Of a stretch of 64,000 nt of DNA, positions 43,044 to 52,035 are shown in pieces. The position numbers and the translations under genes were made by a program. Each line of letters begins with the position of its first letter. Position 1 is the stretch's first letter. The DNA lies in NCBI RefSeq assembly GCF_011059105.1, contig NZ_JAALLS010000020.1:1-64000 (forward strand). Direction: 5' to 3'. Source of the stretch: Fodinibius halophilus (GTDB taxonomy: Bacteria; Bacteroidota; Rhodothermia; Balneolales; Balneolaceae). Below the pieces are notes generated by a model. That model saw only the letters and a list, made by a program, of their open reading frames with translations. It was not told the DNA's origin and searched no databases.

Positions 43044-43089
43044 ACTAGTGGCTTATTAATTAGCTAAATTGATAAGCCACTAGTTTTTG
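43044..43089. terminator. Bidirectional terminator between lepB and amidohydrolase
   Basis: A perfect 13-bp stem (43044-43056 with 43072-43084) encloses a 15-base loop. TTTTT follows on the plus strand. It separates two convergent genes. Confidence 0.8.
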
Positions 43090-43117
43090 TATTAATGATT
43101 TAAAATGTGAGCAGAGG

Positions 43118-44401
43118 TTAGTTATTCTTGTGAATAACTCCTTCTTTCATTACAAATGATACATTTTGGAGCGTAGCAATATTATCAACCGGATTATTTG
43201 GCACGGCAATAATATCGGCATATTTGCCTTCCTCAACTGTTCCTGTTTTGTCGTCGATGTTTAGAATTTGTGCAGGTATTTTGGTTGCAGTTTGAATAGC
43301 TTCTATGGCAGGCATGCCCGCTTCCGTCATATAGACAAATTCTATAGCATTTTTGCCATGAGCAAAAACACCGGCATCTGTACCGAATGCAATATTGACA
43401 CCGTTTTTATAAGCTTCAGCAAATTTATCCTGTATCTGGGGACCGATAGCCTTTGCCTTGGGCTGGACGACTTCCGGATAATAACCTGGAATTTTTGCAG
43501 AGTCAGCAACGGATTTGCCGGCTGTAATAGTAGGTACCAGGTAGGCATTATGCTTTTTCATCAGTTCCATTGCTTCCTGGTCCATATATGTTCCGTGTTC
43601 AATAGTCTTGATACCCGCCTTTATAGCCCGTTTCATACCTTCAGCACCATGGGCATGTACGGCTACATGAAATCCATAATCATTGGCTGTCTCTACAATG
43701 GCTTTCAATTCATCTTCTTTAAACTGTGGGGCGGTGCCGCTTTTAGCAAGACTGAGCACTCCGCCGGTGGCCGTAATTTTTATTAGGTTAGCACCATTTT
43801 TATAACGTTGGCGAACGGCTTTGCGGGCCTCATAAGGGCTGTTTAGTACTCCTTCTTTGGGGCCTGGATCTCCTTGCAAAGCATCCTTGTAGCCGTTAGT
43901 AGGATCGGCATGGCCCCCGGTAGAAGCGAGGGTTTTACCGGCCGTGAAAATGCGCGGTCCAACAACTTTACCGGTATTGATAGCGTCACGAAGTGCAATG
44001 TTGACGCCGGTTCCGCCTACATCCCGAACTGTGGTAAAACCGCTCATTAGCGTTGTTTTTGCATAACTAACAGCATTGAAAGCAATATCAGCTTCGTTGA
44101 GGGTAAAACGTTTTATATAATTGTCGGGGCTCGTTTCTCCCTCTAAGTGAACATGCATGTCAATAAGACCGGGAAGACAGGTCTGTGTTTTCAGGTCAAC
44201 AACATTAGACCCACTCGATGGAGTACGGTATCCATCTTTAATCGATTGAATATTTTTGTTTTTGATGATGATTGTAGTTTCTGAAAGAACATCATCGCTA
44301 TTTCCGTCAATTAGATTGCCGCAATGCAGGTAAGTTGTCTGGGCTTGCAGGCACAAGCTTGACAGTACAAAGCAGATAATTAAGAGTACAACCTTTTTCA
44401 T
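43118..44401 (-). CDS. Secreted amidohydrolase, imidazolonepropionase/prolidase-like
   Basis: This 427-residue metal-dependent hydrolase has a signal peptide (cleavage near LQAQTTY). Metal ligands are in DMHVHLEG (HxH), LIKITATGG (likely carbamylated Lys), HVAVHAHG, IEHGTYMD and the catalytic Asp in AFGTDAG. The layout matches Xaa-Pro dipeptidase-like amidohydrolases that act outside the cytoplasm on dipeptides or cyclic amides. The exact substrate cannot be told from the sequence. It stands alone. Confidence 0.9.
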   Translation of the reverse strand: MKKVVLLIICFVLSSLCLQAQTTYLHCGNLIDGNSDDVLSETTIIIKNKNIQSIKDGYRTPSSGSNVVDLKTQTCLPGLIDMHVHLEGETSPDNYIKRFTLNEADIAFNAVSYAKTTLMSGFTTVRDVGGTGVNIALRDAINTGKVVGPRIFTAGKTLASTGGHADPTNGYKDALQGDPGPKEGVLNSPYEARKAVRQRYKNGANLIKITATGGVLSLAKSGTAPQFKEDELKAIVETANDYGFHVAVHAHGAEGMKRAIKAGIKTIEHGTYMDQEAMELMKKHNAYLVPTITAGKSVADSAKIPGYYPEVVQPKAKAIGPQIQDKFAEAYKNGVNIAFGTDAGVFAHGKNAIEFVYMTEAGMPAIEAIQTATKIPAQILNIDDKTGTVEEGKYADIIAVPNNPVDNIATLQNVSFVMKEGVIHKNN

Positions 44402-44686
44402 AACGAATAGATTGGGGTTAGGATTGGATTGTCTCTAAAGTATAAGATTGTGCGCAAAGATCAAGGAAGAAGATTGGTAGTAGGTTGGGTCACAGTTTTG
44501 CCAATACAATAACGGAGATGCTTTGAAGAGGCTTTATGAAACCTGATTTGCTCTCTTTCTAACTCTTGGGTTTACGGTCTTGATTTGTATGACAATATTT
44601 GCACATGATTTCTGATCTGTCACCGACTGAGAACGACCAGATAGTGGTCCCTTCCAGGACTTTTGAATATCAATTTAGAAAGGGAT

Positions 44687-45799
44687 TCAATTTTTCCGTA
44701 TTGATTTACCCATCGGTTGACCGTCTTTAATAGCCAGTTGTCCACAACCGGCATCGATATCGTCACCGCGACTTCGGCGTACCGTAGCCGTAATATCGCG
44801 CTTAACAAGCTCTTGCATGAATTTGTCTAACCGGTTTTCTCGTGCTCGTTTAAGTGCTACACCGGCCACATTGTTATACATGATGATATTTACTTTGCTG
44901 GGGACCCATTGCACGATTTCAGCCAACTGACGAGCATCTTCCGGGCTGTCGTTGAACTCATCAAAAAGCAGGTATTCGTAAGTGATAGGGCGGTGAAGCT
45001 TGGTATAATAATACTGAACGGCCTCTTTTAGCTGCTCAAGATTCATTGAGCTATTAATCGGCATGATTTCGTCACGCTTCTCATCGTTAGCAGCATGTAG
45101 TGAAATAGCCAGGTTAAAAGGCTGTCGTTCGTCTGCCAGTTGTTTAATTTGTTTGGTAAGCCCTACGGTAGAAACTGTTATTCTCTTGGGCGAAAGGCCA
45201 ATGCTTAGTTCGTCGGTGATTATATTGGCTGAATTGACCACTGACTTGTAGTTGTGAAGTGGTTCGCCCATCCCCATATACACGATATTGGTGATTCCTT
45301 TGCCAAACTTTTCTTCACAAAGGGCATCGATATATTGCACTTGATCTACTATTTCGCCGTGAGTGAGACTACGGAAAAAGCCCATTTTACCGGTAGCACA
45401 GAAAGAACATCCAAAAACACATCCTACCTGTGAAGACACACATACCGTTAAACGATTGGCAACGCCGTCATCATAAAAGTCAGGAATAAGCACTGATTCT
45501 ACCCGGTGCCCCTCTTCGCCCTGGAGCCTGAACAGGAATTTGATCGTTCCATCTTCAGATTCTTGTTGCCGAACATGTTCAATAGTAGGCACCTTGGCTA
45601 CTTCCTTTAGGCGAGCGCGGAGATCCTTGGAAAGGTTTGTCATCTCGTCAAAGCTGTGCACGCCTTTTTGGTAAAGCCATTGAAAAATTTGGTCACTGCG
45701 AAAAGATTGCAGCCCCAGATCGTCACAGAACTCCTGTAACTCGGCTTTGGTGAGGTCTTTGAGATTTACTTTTTCGGTAGTGTCGGTTTCTGTAGTCAT
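44687..45799 (-). CDS. rlmN: Dual-specificity 23S rRNA/tRNA adenosine C2-methyltransferase
   Basis: This 370-residue radical SAM enzyme methylates A2503 of 23S rRNA and A37 of some tRNAs. The Fe-S cluster motif CVFGCSFC has cysteines at about 127, 131 and 134. VYMGMGEPLHNY and ISLHAANDEKRDEIMPIN are present, and the C-terminal methyl-carrier Cys lies in DDIDAGCGQLA. A TAnnTTTG box ends 5 bases before the ATG, so the transcript may have almost no leader. Confidence 0.96.
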   Translation of the reverse strand: MTTETDTTEKVNLKDLTKAELQEFCDDLGLQSFRSDQIFQWLYQKGVHSFDEMTNLSKDLRARLKEVAKVPTIEHVRQQESEDGTIKFLFRLQGEEGHRVESVLIPDFYDDGVANRLTVCVSSQVGCVFGCSFCATGKMGFFRSLTHGEIVDQVQYIDALCEEKFGKGITNIVYMGMGEPLHNYKSVVNSANIITDELSIGLSPKRITVSTVGLTKQIKQLADERQPFNLAISLHAANDEKRDEIMPINSSMNLEQLKEAVQYYYTKLHRPITYEYLLFDEFNDSPEDARQLAEIVQWVPSKVNIIMYNNVAGVALKRARENRLDKFMQELVKRDITATVRRSRGDDIDAGCGQLAIKDGQPMGKSIRKN

Positions 45800-45804
45800 A
45801 ACCC

Positions 45805-45812
45805 CAAAGATA
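45805..45812 (-). promoter_or_regulatory. Candidate -7 box of rlmN
   Basis: TATCTTTG on the minus strand is a full TAnnTTTG match. It lies 5 bases ahead of the ATG, as for the his leader peptide. Confidence 0.55.
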
Positions 45813-45840
45813 CAAATAGTATTGCAAGGTTGTTAACTGA

Positions 45841-45865
45841 TTGGGGATGAAATTTCCATCCCCAA
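45841..45865 (-). terminator. Stem-loop after the thiol peroxidase-like gene
   Basis: TTGGGGATG pairs with CATCCCCAA across AAATTTC. It lies between the peroxidase-like gene and rlmN; no U tract follows, so termination would be weak. Confidence 0.45.
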
Positions 45866-45913
45866 GGTTGTGACCACAAGTTAGCTGCGAAAAGAGACAG
45901 TTGTGGTGATATA

Positions 45914-46558
45914 TTAGTTATTGCTTTCAGGATAATAGGCTTCGGCGGCAGTTAAAAGGACCTTAGAATTGATACGCGTTTTATAATTTGGATTCACATA
46001 CTGAAAGGTGATCAGGCCGTCAGGGTTAATAAGATATACTGCAGGTGCTGGAAGCAAGTGATGATTATGGCCAGAATTTTTCTCGAGGTCAATTCCCACT
46101 TCTTTATAGCGTTTTACGGTTTTGTTATCCACTTTAAAAGCCAAACCAAAAGCTTTGGTAAGGTTCATGGGACTGTCTGACAGAAGAGTGTAGTCAAGGT
46201 CGTGCTTACTGATGCTCTTTTTTAGTATTTCGGGGCGGTCGGGGCTAACGGCTAATATTTGGTATCCCATATCAACCAGTTGTTGTTCTATACGCTGGAG
46301 CTCGGCAAGGTGTCTATTACAATAAGGGCACCAGCCTCCCCGATAAAAAATAAGTACAGTAGGTTTCTGGCTTACTAATTTTTTGAGCTTTACAGTATTA
46401 CCGTCCACTGTTTTTACAGAGCTGTTTGGTATTGTTGTGCCCGTAAGTACCGGGTTCACTTCAGTGGCTTTTTGGGCATACGATTTCTGTGCATAGGTCG
46501 AAGAGGCGAGTAAAAAAAGTATTGAGCAGAATAAAAAAGCTTTAATAAGTAATTTCAT
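45914..46558 (-). CDS. Exported AhpC/TSA-family thiol peroxidase-like protein
   Basis: This 214-residue thioredoxin-fold protein has a signal peptide (cleavage near SSTYAQK). The active-site region FYRGGWCPYCNRHLAEL carries a CxxC, and ILAVSPDRPEILKK and TYLLSDSP-like segments follow as in peroxiredoxin-like AhpC/TSA proteins. It should act in the periplasm, reducing peroxides or serving as a thiol oxidoreductase. Paired Cys and GGWCPYC resemble the PrxQ/BCP-like group, but the subfamily is uncertain. Confidence 0.85.
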   Translation of the reverse strand: MKLLIKAFLFCSILFLLASSTYAQKSYAQKATEVNPVLTGTTIPNSSVKTVDGNTVKLKKLVSQKPTVLIFYRGGWCPYCNRHLAELQRIEQQLVDMGYQILAVSPDRPEILKKSISKHDLDYTLLSDSPMNLTKAFGLAFKVDNKTVKRYKEVGIDLEKNSGHNHHLLPAPAVYLINPDGLITFQYVNPNYKTRINSKVLLTAAEAYYPESNN

Positions 46559-46616
46559 CAGAGAATATGTACTAGGGGTTCAATAGTAGAGAACGGGTAT
46601 GCTTGTAATTTCTTAC

Positions 46617-46650
46617 TAAAAAAGGATGCCCCTTGCAGGACATCCCAAAA
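46617..46650 (-). terminator. Intrinsic terminator of the OsmC-type peroxidase gene
   Basis: On the minus strand GGGATGTCC pairs with GGGGCATCC across TGCAA and runs into TTTTTT. It lies 22 bases after the stop codon of the OsmC gene. Confidence 0.8.
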
Positions 46651-46671
46651 ACGAGAAGTATAATAACGTTA

Positions 46672-47100
46672 TTAGTTGTTGAGCGTGGCATTCAGCTCAA
46701 TATTAACCCCGGCCAGTGCCTTGGATACCGGGCAACCTTTTTTAGCACCTTCGGCATGTTCCTGGAACGTATCGGCATCGATACCGGGAATATTAGCTGT
46801 CACATCAAGTGTAATAGTGGTAATTGCGGGATCTCCATCTACTATCTCAAGAGAGACAGTCGCTTCGGTAGAAACTGACTCAGGATTAAAGCCGGCTTCT
46901 GCCAGAACGCCCGAAAGTGCCATAGAATAGCAGCCGGCGTGCGCAGCGCCAATCAATTCTTCGGGATTAGTACCTGACCCATTTTCGAACCGGGATTTAA
47001 AGGAGTAGTTACCCTTATAGGCACCGCTCCCGAAAGCCATTTCACCATTTCCGTTATTGAGATCTCCGTTCCAACGAGCATTTGCTTTTCTTTTTGGCAT
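46672..47100 (-). CDS. osmC: Organic hydroperoxide reductase, OsmC type
   Basis: This 142-residue dimeric peroxidase has both catalytic cysteines: GAAHAGCYSMALS (about 57) and KGCPVSKAL (about 126). GTNPEELI ahead of the first Cys is typical of OsmC. Unlike the OsmC-related protein at 10329, this one matches the classic OsmC branch. It is a single-gene transcript with a clear terminator and likely belongs to stress defence with the adjacent thiol peroxidase-like gene. Confidence 0.93.
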   Translation of the reverse strand: MPKRKANARWNGDLNNGNGEMAFGSGAYKGNYSFKSRFENGSGTNPEELIGAAHAGCYSMALSGVLAEAGFNPESVSTEATVSLEIVDGDPAITTITLDVTANIPGIDADTFQEHAEGAKKGCPVSKALAGVNIELNATLNN

Positions 47101-47282
47101 AATTAAATAATGTTTGGTTGTAAAATTTCAAGTCAGATTTGATAACATGCTTAGTTTATGAGACATTCCGAAATAAAAGTTTTTTGATATCCTTTTAAGT
47201 CTCATATAAAAAACAAGGCCCTGTTGGGCAAATGAACGTTTCGCAGCCGTAATCTATTAAATGATATGTTAATCAATAAAAT

Positions 47283-48230
47283 ATGATAAAAAATTTATTT
47301 TTGATGAATCAAGAAATGGGAACGGAATTTGTAGATGTGTATAGTACGTTAACAGAGAAACTGATTGCTTGGTTAGAGACAACCATAGCAATGCTTCCCA
47401 ACATGGTGATGGCACTACTGGTGCTGATATTTTTCTTTGTGGCCGGCCGGATAGTCCGCAAGACGGTTAAGAGATTATTGAAAAAGGCAACAGATAATAA
47501 ATCTATTATCAATCTTCTTGAGACCATTGTTGGTATTTTAGTTATAGGGATTGGATTTTTCATAGCCTTAAGCATTTTGGATCTTGATGGGGCAGTAACA
47601 TCACTCCTTGCCGGTGCTGGTATAGTTGGTTTGGCATTAGGTTTTGCATTTCAGGACATCGCCTCTAATTTCATTTCGGGTATTATTTTATCGATTCGTC
47701 ATCCGTTTGGTATTGGAGATATTATTGAGACCAATGATATTTTTGGGACGGTGCAAAAGATGAATCTTCGTAATACAATTATTCGCACTCCACAGGGCCA
47801 AATTGTTTATATCCCAAATAAAAAAGTTTTTGAAAGTCCATTAAAAAACTATACGAGCAGTGGAGAACGACGCATTGATCTGGAATGTGGAGTATCTTAC
47901 GGTGATGATCTTGAGAAGGCGAAGGAAGTGGTCATTGAAGCGATCGAAACGCTGGATAATTATAATGATGACAAAGAAATCGAATTTTATTACGAGGAAT
48001 TTGGAGGAAGCTCAATTAACTTTGAAACTCGTTTTTGGGTGAATTTTGAATCAAATTCTGATTTTTTATCAGCCCGCAGTGATGCTATAATTGCCATTAT
48101 GAAAGCATTTGAAGAAACTGATATTATGATTCCATTCCCCATTCGTACGCTCGATTTTGGAGTTCGTGGGGGAGAGAAGTTGAATGCTATGTTGGGCAAT
48201 GGAAACGCACCAACCCAAGAAGACAGTTAA
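47283..48230 (+). CDS. Small-conductance mechanosensitive channel, MscS family
   Basis: This 315-residue inner-membrane channel opens under membrane tension to release solutes on osmotic downshock. Three transmembrane helices are visible (about 36-58, 78-97, 104-128); the third has the glycine/alanine-rich pore pattern LLAGAGIVGLALGFAFQDIASNFISGI. The beta domain has FGIGDIIE and IRTPQGQIVYIPN. The length is close to E. coli MscS with a slightly longer tail. The start is ATG without a strong ribosome site. Confidence 0.94.
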   Translation: MIKNLFLMNQEMGTEFVDVYSTLTEKLIAWLETTIAMLPNMVMALLVLIFFFVAGRIVRKTVKRLLKKATDNKSIINLLETIVGILVIGIGFFIALSILDLDGAVTSLLAGAGIVGLALGFAFQDIASNFISGIILSIRHPFGIGDIIETNDIFGTVQKMNLRNTIIRTPQGQIVYIPNKKVFESPLKNYTSSGERRIDLECGVSYGDDLEKAKEVVIEAIETLDNYNDDKEIEFYYEEFGGSSINFETRFWVNFESNSDFLSARSDAIIAIMKAFEETDIMIPFPIRTLDFGVRGGEKLNAMLGNGNAPTQEDS

Positions 48231-48248
48231 TCTTTTTAATACTATAAA

Positions 48249-49508
48249 TTAGAAACGGGGATTGACGATATTGTTATAGATCGATCCGAACGAATATTCA
48301 ATGCCGATGGATCCCCGATAGGAATAAGAGGTACTCTGTTGGCGCAGGTCCAGCAGCTGTTCTGCGTCAGATATATCCCCTTTGGGAATAGAAAGCTGAT
48401 CGTTAATTAGTGAATACCGGCCTGAGAGATTGAGGGAGAGGCCTCGGAAAATGCGAAAATCAAGTTCCAGGTTAAGGTCCAACCTGTTTTTGGTGATATC
48501 GTGAAGATAGGTAGAGGCATTAACTCGTCCTTCAATTTCTCCCCATGGCTGGGTAAATTCCATCTGGCCTCGTAGCTGGGGACGAATAAGAAAGTCAGAT
48601 TTCTTATCGAAGATCGTTTCTTCTTCATAGTCGAAGTAACCGGCCGACATTACATACATAAAGCTAATCCTTCGTTCGGCATATTCTTCATATGGGAATA
48701 TATTATATTCTATTGCGGGGCTGCCGGAAATATTAAATGCAATGTTATTGCGGCTAGAAGAGAATGACTCTGCGAGGATACCTAACGACCAGTGGTCTGA
48801 TAAGCTTTTAACAACTGAGCTTTCAAAACGCTGGCCACGTGTTATAAAGGTATCAGTATCTTCATTGCCCAATGAATCAGTAGAAGTAAATTGTCTACGG
48901 TTATAATCGTAGTCATACTCAATGTTCACCTTCCAATCTTTCGTAACGTGATCTGCTGATGCACCGAGGGAAAGGAATAGGTTTTTGCGGCTTTCTTCGC
49001 CATTAAAATAGCTTCTACCATCCAGTTCAAATACCCAGTAATTCCATTTATCAGATTGGGCAGATGCTTGGGCTGCAGACTCTTCATCGGCTTCATAGGT
49101 GATATCGAGATCACTTAAAACAGGACTATTTGATAAATAAGGTAGAAGCCCGATTTTTATTTTTTTTACTAATCCTTTTCGTTCTTCATCTTGGGTGTCT
49201 GATTTTGGCGAAGTATAGGTAAGGTTCTGAGAGCTGAGATTACCACGTCCGATATAACGTAACGTATATTCGGTACCCCCACTGCCTGTTCGTTGTTTAG
49301 TAATCAGGAGATGTAGTTGGGAATCCTCCTTGTCTCGCACATAATTGATAAAGCTAATTTTATCACGGATGTAGGAACGGTCACATCGATTACAATCTAA
49401 AAAGACATTAATAGTTCCATTGGTTACATTCTTTTCTTGCCCATAGCTTTCGGTGGACAAAAGAAAAAAAAAGAATAATATGATAAAGCTGACTTTACTA
49501 TGACTCAT
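48249..49508 (-). CDS. Outer-membrane beta-barrel protein with CxxC near the N-terminus
   Basis: This 419-residue protein has a signal peptide (cleavage near SYGQEKN). Mature residues open with NVFLDCNRCDRSYIRDKISFINYVRD, a Cys-x-x-Cys block followed by a small alpha/beta region, then about 290 residues of strands that look like a 12-16-stranded barrel ending IVNPRF. I recall similar uncharacterised proteins in Bacteroidota and Acidobacteriota but cannot name a family. It converges with the MscS gene, 18 bases apart. Confidence 0.75.
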   Translation of the reverse strand: MSHSKVSFIILFFFFLLSTESYGQEKNVTNGTINVFLDCNRCDRSYIRDKISFINYVRDKEDSQLHLLITKQRTGSGGTEYTLRYIGRGNLSSQNLTYTSPKSDTQDEERKGLVKKIKIGLLPYLSNSPVLSDLDITYEADEESAAQASAQSDKWNYWVFELDGRSYFNGEESRKNLFLSLGASADHVTKDWKVNIEYDYDYNRRQFTSTDSLGNEDTDTFITRGQRFESSVVKSLSDHWSLGILAESFSSSRNNIAFNISGSPAIEYNIFPYEEYAERRISFMYVMSAGYFDYEEETIFDKKSDFLIRPQLRGQMEFTQPWGEIEGRVNASTYLHDITKNRLDLNLELDFRIFRGLSLNLSGRYSLINDQLSIPKGDISDAEQLLDLRQQSTSYSYRGSIGIEYSFGSIYNNIVNPRF

Positions 49509-49660
49509 TATCAGGTCTAAAATCTATTAATTATATGAGAAGTGGACTAAAGCACTGATATATAATTAAGATTTTTTAAACTTAGGAGCCAACGTTTTTG
49601 TGCAAAAGTATTTAAAAAGAAGTGGGTAGATATTAAAAGACGTTACAAGTGCCGCAAAAT

Positions 49661-49697
49661 AAAAATCCCCTGTCTGGATATGTTTCCAAACAGAGGA
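49661..49697 (-). terminator. Intrinsic terminator of the S9 peptidase gene
   Basis: On the minus strand CCTCTGTTTGGA pairs imperfectly with TCCAGACAGGGG and is followed by ATTTTT. It lies 31 bases after the stop codon. Confidence 0.75.
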
Positions 49698-49728
49698 TAG
49701 GTCTGATTTTCCTTTATACCTTAAGAGA

Positions 49729-51957
49729 TTATTTGAGATGTTCATTCAAATAATCAGTGTACGTTTTGTAGAGCAAATAATAACTGGCTGTATTAAAGGC
49801 AACCCCGTGAGCTCCCGGAGGATAGATCCGCAGATCTACATCTTTACCATTGCTGGTAAGAGCGGTCATTAATTGCATTGTATTCTGGACATGCACGTTT
49901 TCATCCATCGTAGAATGAGAGAGCAACAGGTTTCCTTTCAGATCGCTGGCGTGGGTTACAGAAGCACTCTTTTTATAGCCTTCCTTGTTGTTTTCCAAGA
50001 GTCCCATATAGCGCTCCGTATAGATGCTGTCATACAGTCGCCAATCGGTTACGGGTGCTGTAGAAATACCGGCAGCAAACACATCAGGATGCGTGAACAG
50101 GGTATACGTAGTCATATATCCTCCGTAGCTGTGACCTCGAATGGCCATTCGGTCGCCATCAACCCACTCTTTTTGGGCCATATACTGTGCTGTTTCCGCA
50201 AAATCATTGGCTTCCCATTTGCCAAGTTGTTTGTAGACAATTTTTTCAAAGTCAGAACCATAGCCGCCGCTGCCGCGATTGTTTACATTAACAACCACGA
50301 AGCCTTTTTGAGCAAGATATTGGTTCCATCCGCTTGATTCCCACGCGTTATAAACTCCCTGTGCGCCGGGGCCGCCATAAATATTAACCAACAGTGGGTA
50401 ACTCTTAGAAGGATCAAAGTTAAATGGTTTAATCATATAACCATCAAGCTGTTGTCCGTCAGAGGTGGTAAAAGAGAACAGTTCTCGCGGTGAATAGGCA
50501 TGCGATGTAATAAACTCTTCTACAGAAGCATTGTTTTCCAGCACTTCAATTTTACCGTTCATCGTATCCCATAGTTCTACCTGCGTAGGTGTAGACGTAT
50601 TGGAGTAGCGATTAATAAAATATTTGCCATTAGATCCCATGCTTATGTTGTGGCGTCCTTCGGCTTCTGTGTGCTTCATCTTATTGCGTCCACTAAAGTT
50701 CACAGAGTAGAGATGGCGCTGCAGGGGTGATTCTTCTGTTGAGTTATAGTAGATTCGGTTATTTCGGTAATCTACGGTGTGTACATAGGTCACCTCCCAA
50801 TCACCTTTCGTAACTTGATTTTTGACTTTGCCGTCGTAGCCATACCGATAGATGTGGCTCCACCCGTCCCGGTCAGATATCCAGAAAAACTCTTCGCTGT
50901 CTTTTGGGAAGAAAAACAGATGGTTGATGCCTGCAAAGAAATCAAAAACATCAATCCAGGTGTCAGAAGTCTCTTCCATAACCAAACGGCTATTACCTGA
51001 GTTAATGTCATTGAATGATAATTTTAGATTTGTTTGTGCCCTATTAAGATGCACAATAGCTAATTTATCATCTTTAGCGGTCCAATATATCCGTGGAATG
51101 TATCCGCCTTCAGGGGTATCCATCCACTGTTGATCGGCTGTTTCAACATTTACAACACCGATTTTTACTTTGGGATTTTCATCGCCCACTTTAGGGTATG
51201 GGATTTTTTCATATTCCGGATGTTGTCCCGAATAGTTGGTCATCTGGAAAATGTTAACATGCCGTTCATCGGTTTGCCAGTAAGCAATATGTTTACTGTC
51301 GGGAGACCATTCCCAGGCTTGGGCCAGGCCAAACTCTTCTTCATAGACCCATCCGAAACGTCCATTGTAAAAATACTCTTCGGCGCTATCGGTAAGCTGG
51401 GTCTCTTTTTGTGAGTTTAAATCATAAACAAACAGATCTCCCTCTCGTTCATATCCGATTTTTTGTCCGTCGGGAGATAGCTCGGCCGTACGTGCATCCT
51501 CAACCAATAGCTTCAGCGACCCATCTTCAATAGAATACAGGTAAAAATCTGAAATACCGGAGTGGCGGTAAACCGGTCGAAAATTGGATTTAAAAACAAG
51601 ATACTTGGAATCTTTTGACCATTGAAATGACGAATACTCAAAGGTCTCTTCAGAATCGGGAAAGGTATGCTCTGCATTATTAAAAATCAGTTCATCTTCT
51701 TTAGCAGCCGGATCGTAAGCCCGAATCTCCATGTTCTCGGTATCCTGGTTGTACTGCATATAGGAGTACCGGTTGCCGTTATCAATCCAATTGACATTAC
51801 GGGGTCCGTTAGAGCCGCTAAGTTTTCTACTCTTTGATAGAGCTTCTTTAACACTGGAATACTCATTCTTCTCTTGAGCAATAGCCTGCTGCTGGAAAAA
51901 TCCACCAATTACCAGACCAAGGATCAAAAGTTTGTATATCGATTTAAATGTCTTCAT
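49729..51957 (-). CDS. Dipeptidyl-peptidase IV family serine peptidase (S9)
   Basis: This 742-residue exported peptidase has a signal peptide (cleavage near QAIAQEK). An eight-bladed propeller domain (about 40-480) precedes the alpha/beta hydrolase domain. The catalytic triad is Ser610 in RGHSYGGY, Asp685 in HSTMDENVH and His717 in PPGAHGV. The propeller includes WEWSPDSKHIAYWQTDE, a DPP4-type segment with the substrate-binding glutamates near VYEEEFG. It should remove X-Pro dipeptides from peptides in the periplasm. Single gene with its own terminator. Confidence 0.94.
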   Translation of the reverse strand: MKTFKSIYKLLILGLVIGGFFQQQAIAQEKNEYSSVKEALSKSRKLSGSNGPRNVNWIDNGNRYSYMQYNQDTENMEIRAYDPAAKEDELIFNNAEHTFPDSEETFEYSSFQWSKDSKYLVFKSNFRPVYRHSGISDFYLYSIEDGSLKLLVEDARTAELSPDGQKIGYEREGDLFVYDLNSQKETQLTDSAEEYFYNGRFGWVYEEEFGLAQAWEWSPDSKHIAYWQTDERHVNIFQMTNYSGQHPEYEKIPYPKVGDENPKVKIGVVNVETADQQWMDTPEGGYIPRIYWTAKDDKLAIVHLNRAQTNLKLSFNDINSGNSRLVMEETSDTWIDVFDFFAGINHLFFFPKDSEEFFWISDRDGWSHIYRYGYDGKVKNQVTKGDWEVTYVHTVDYRNNRIYYNSTEESPLQRHLYSVNFSGRNKMKHTEAEGRHNISMGSNGKYFINRYSNTSTPTQVELWDTMNGKIEVLENNASVEEFITSHAYSPRELFSFTTSDGQQLDGYMIKPFNFDPSKSYPLLVNIYGGPGAQGVYNAWESSGWNQYLAQKGFVVVNVNNRGSGGYGSDFEKIVYKQLGKWEANDFAETAQYMAQKEWVDGDRMAIRGHSYGGYMTTYTLFTHPDVFAAGISTAPVTDWRLYDSIYTERYMGLLENNKEGYKKSASVTHASDLKGNLLLSHSTMDENVHVQNTMQLMTALTSNGKDVDLRIYPPGAHGVAFNTASYYLLYKTYTDYLNEHLK

Positions 51958-52035
51958 ATATTATAAATATCTGTTGAAGGTAATTCTTTAGAAAGGTTGA
52001 AGTAATCAAATTATAGACGGGGGGGCAAATTATTT

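Noticed and set aside
43268-43786. 172-codon plus-strand open frame
   Set aside because: Entirely antisense to the well-supported amidohydrolase gene; Cys/Phe-rich composition typical of a shadow frame.
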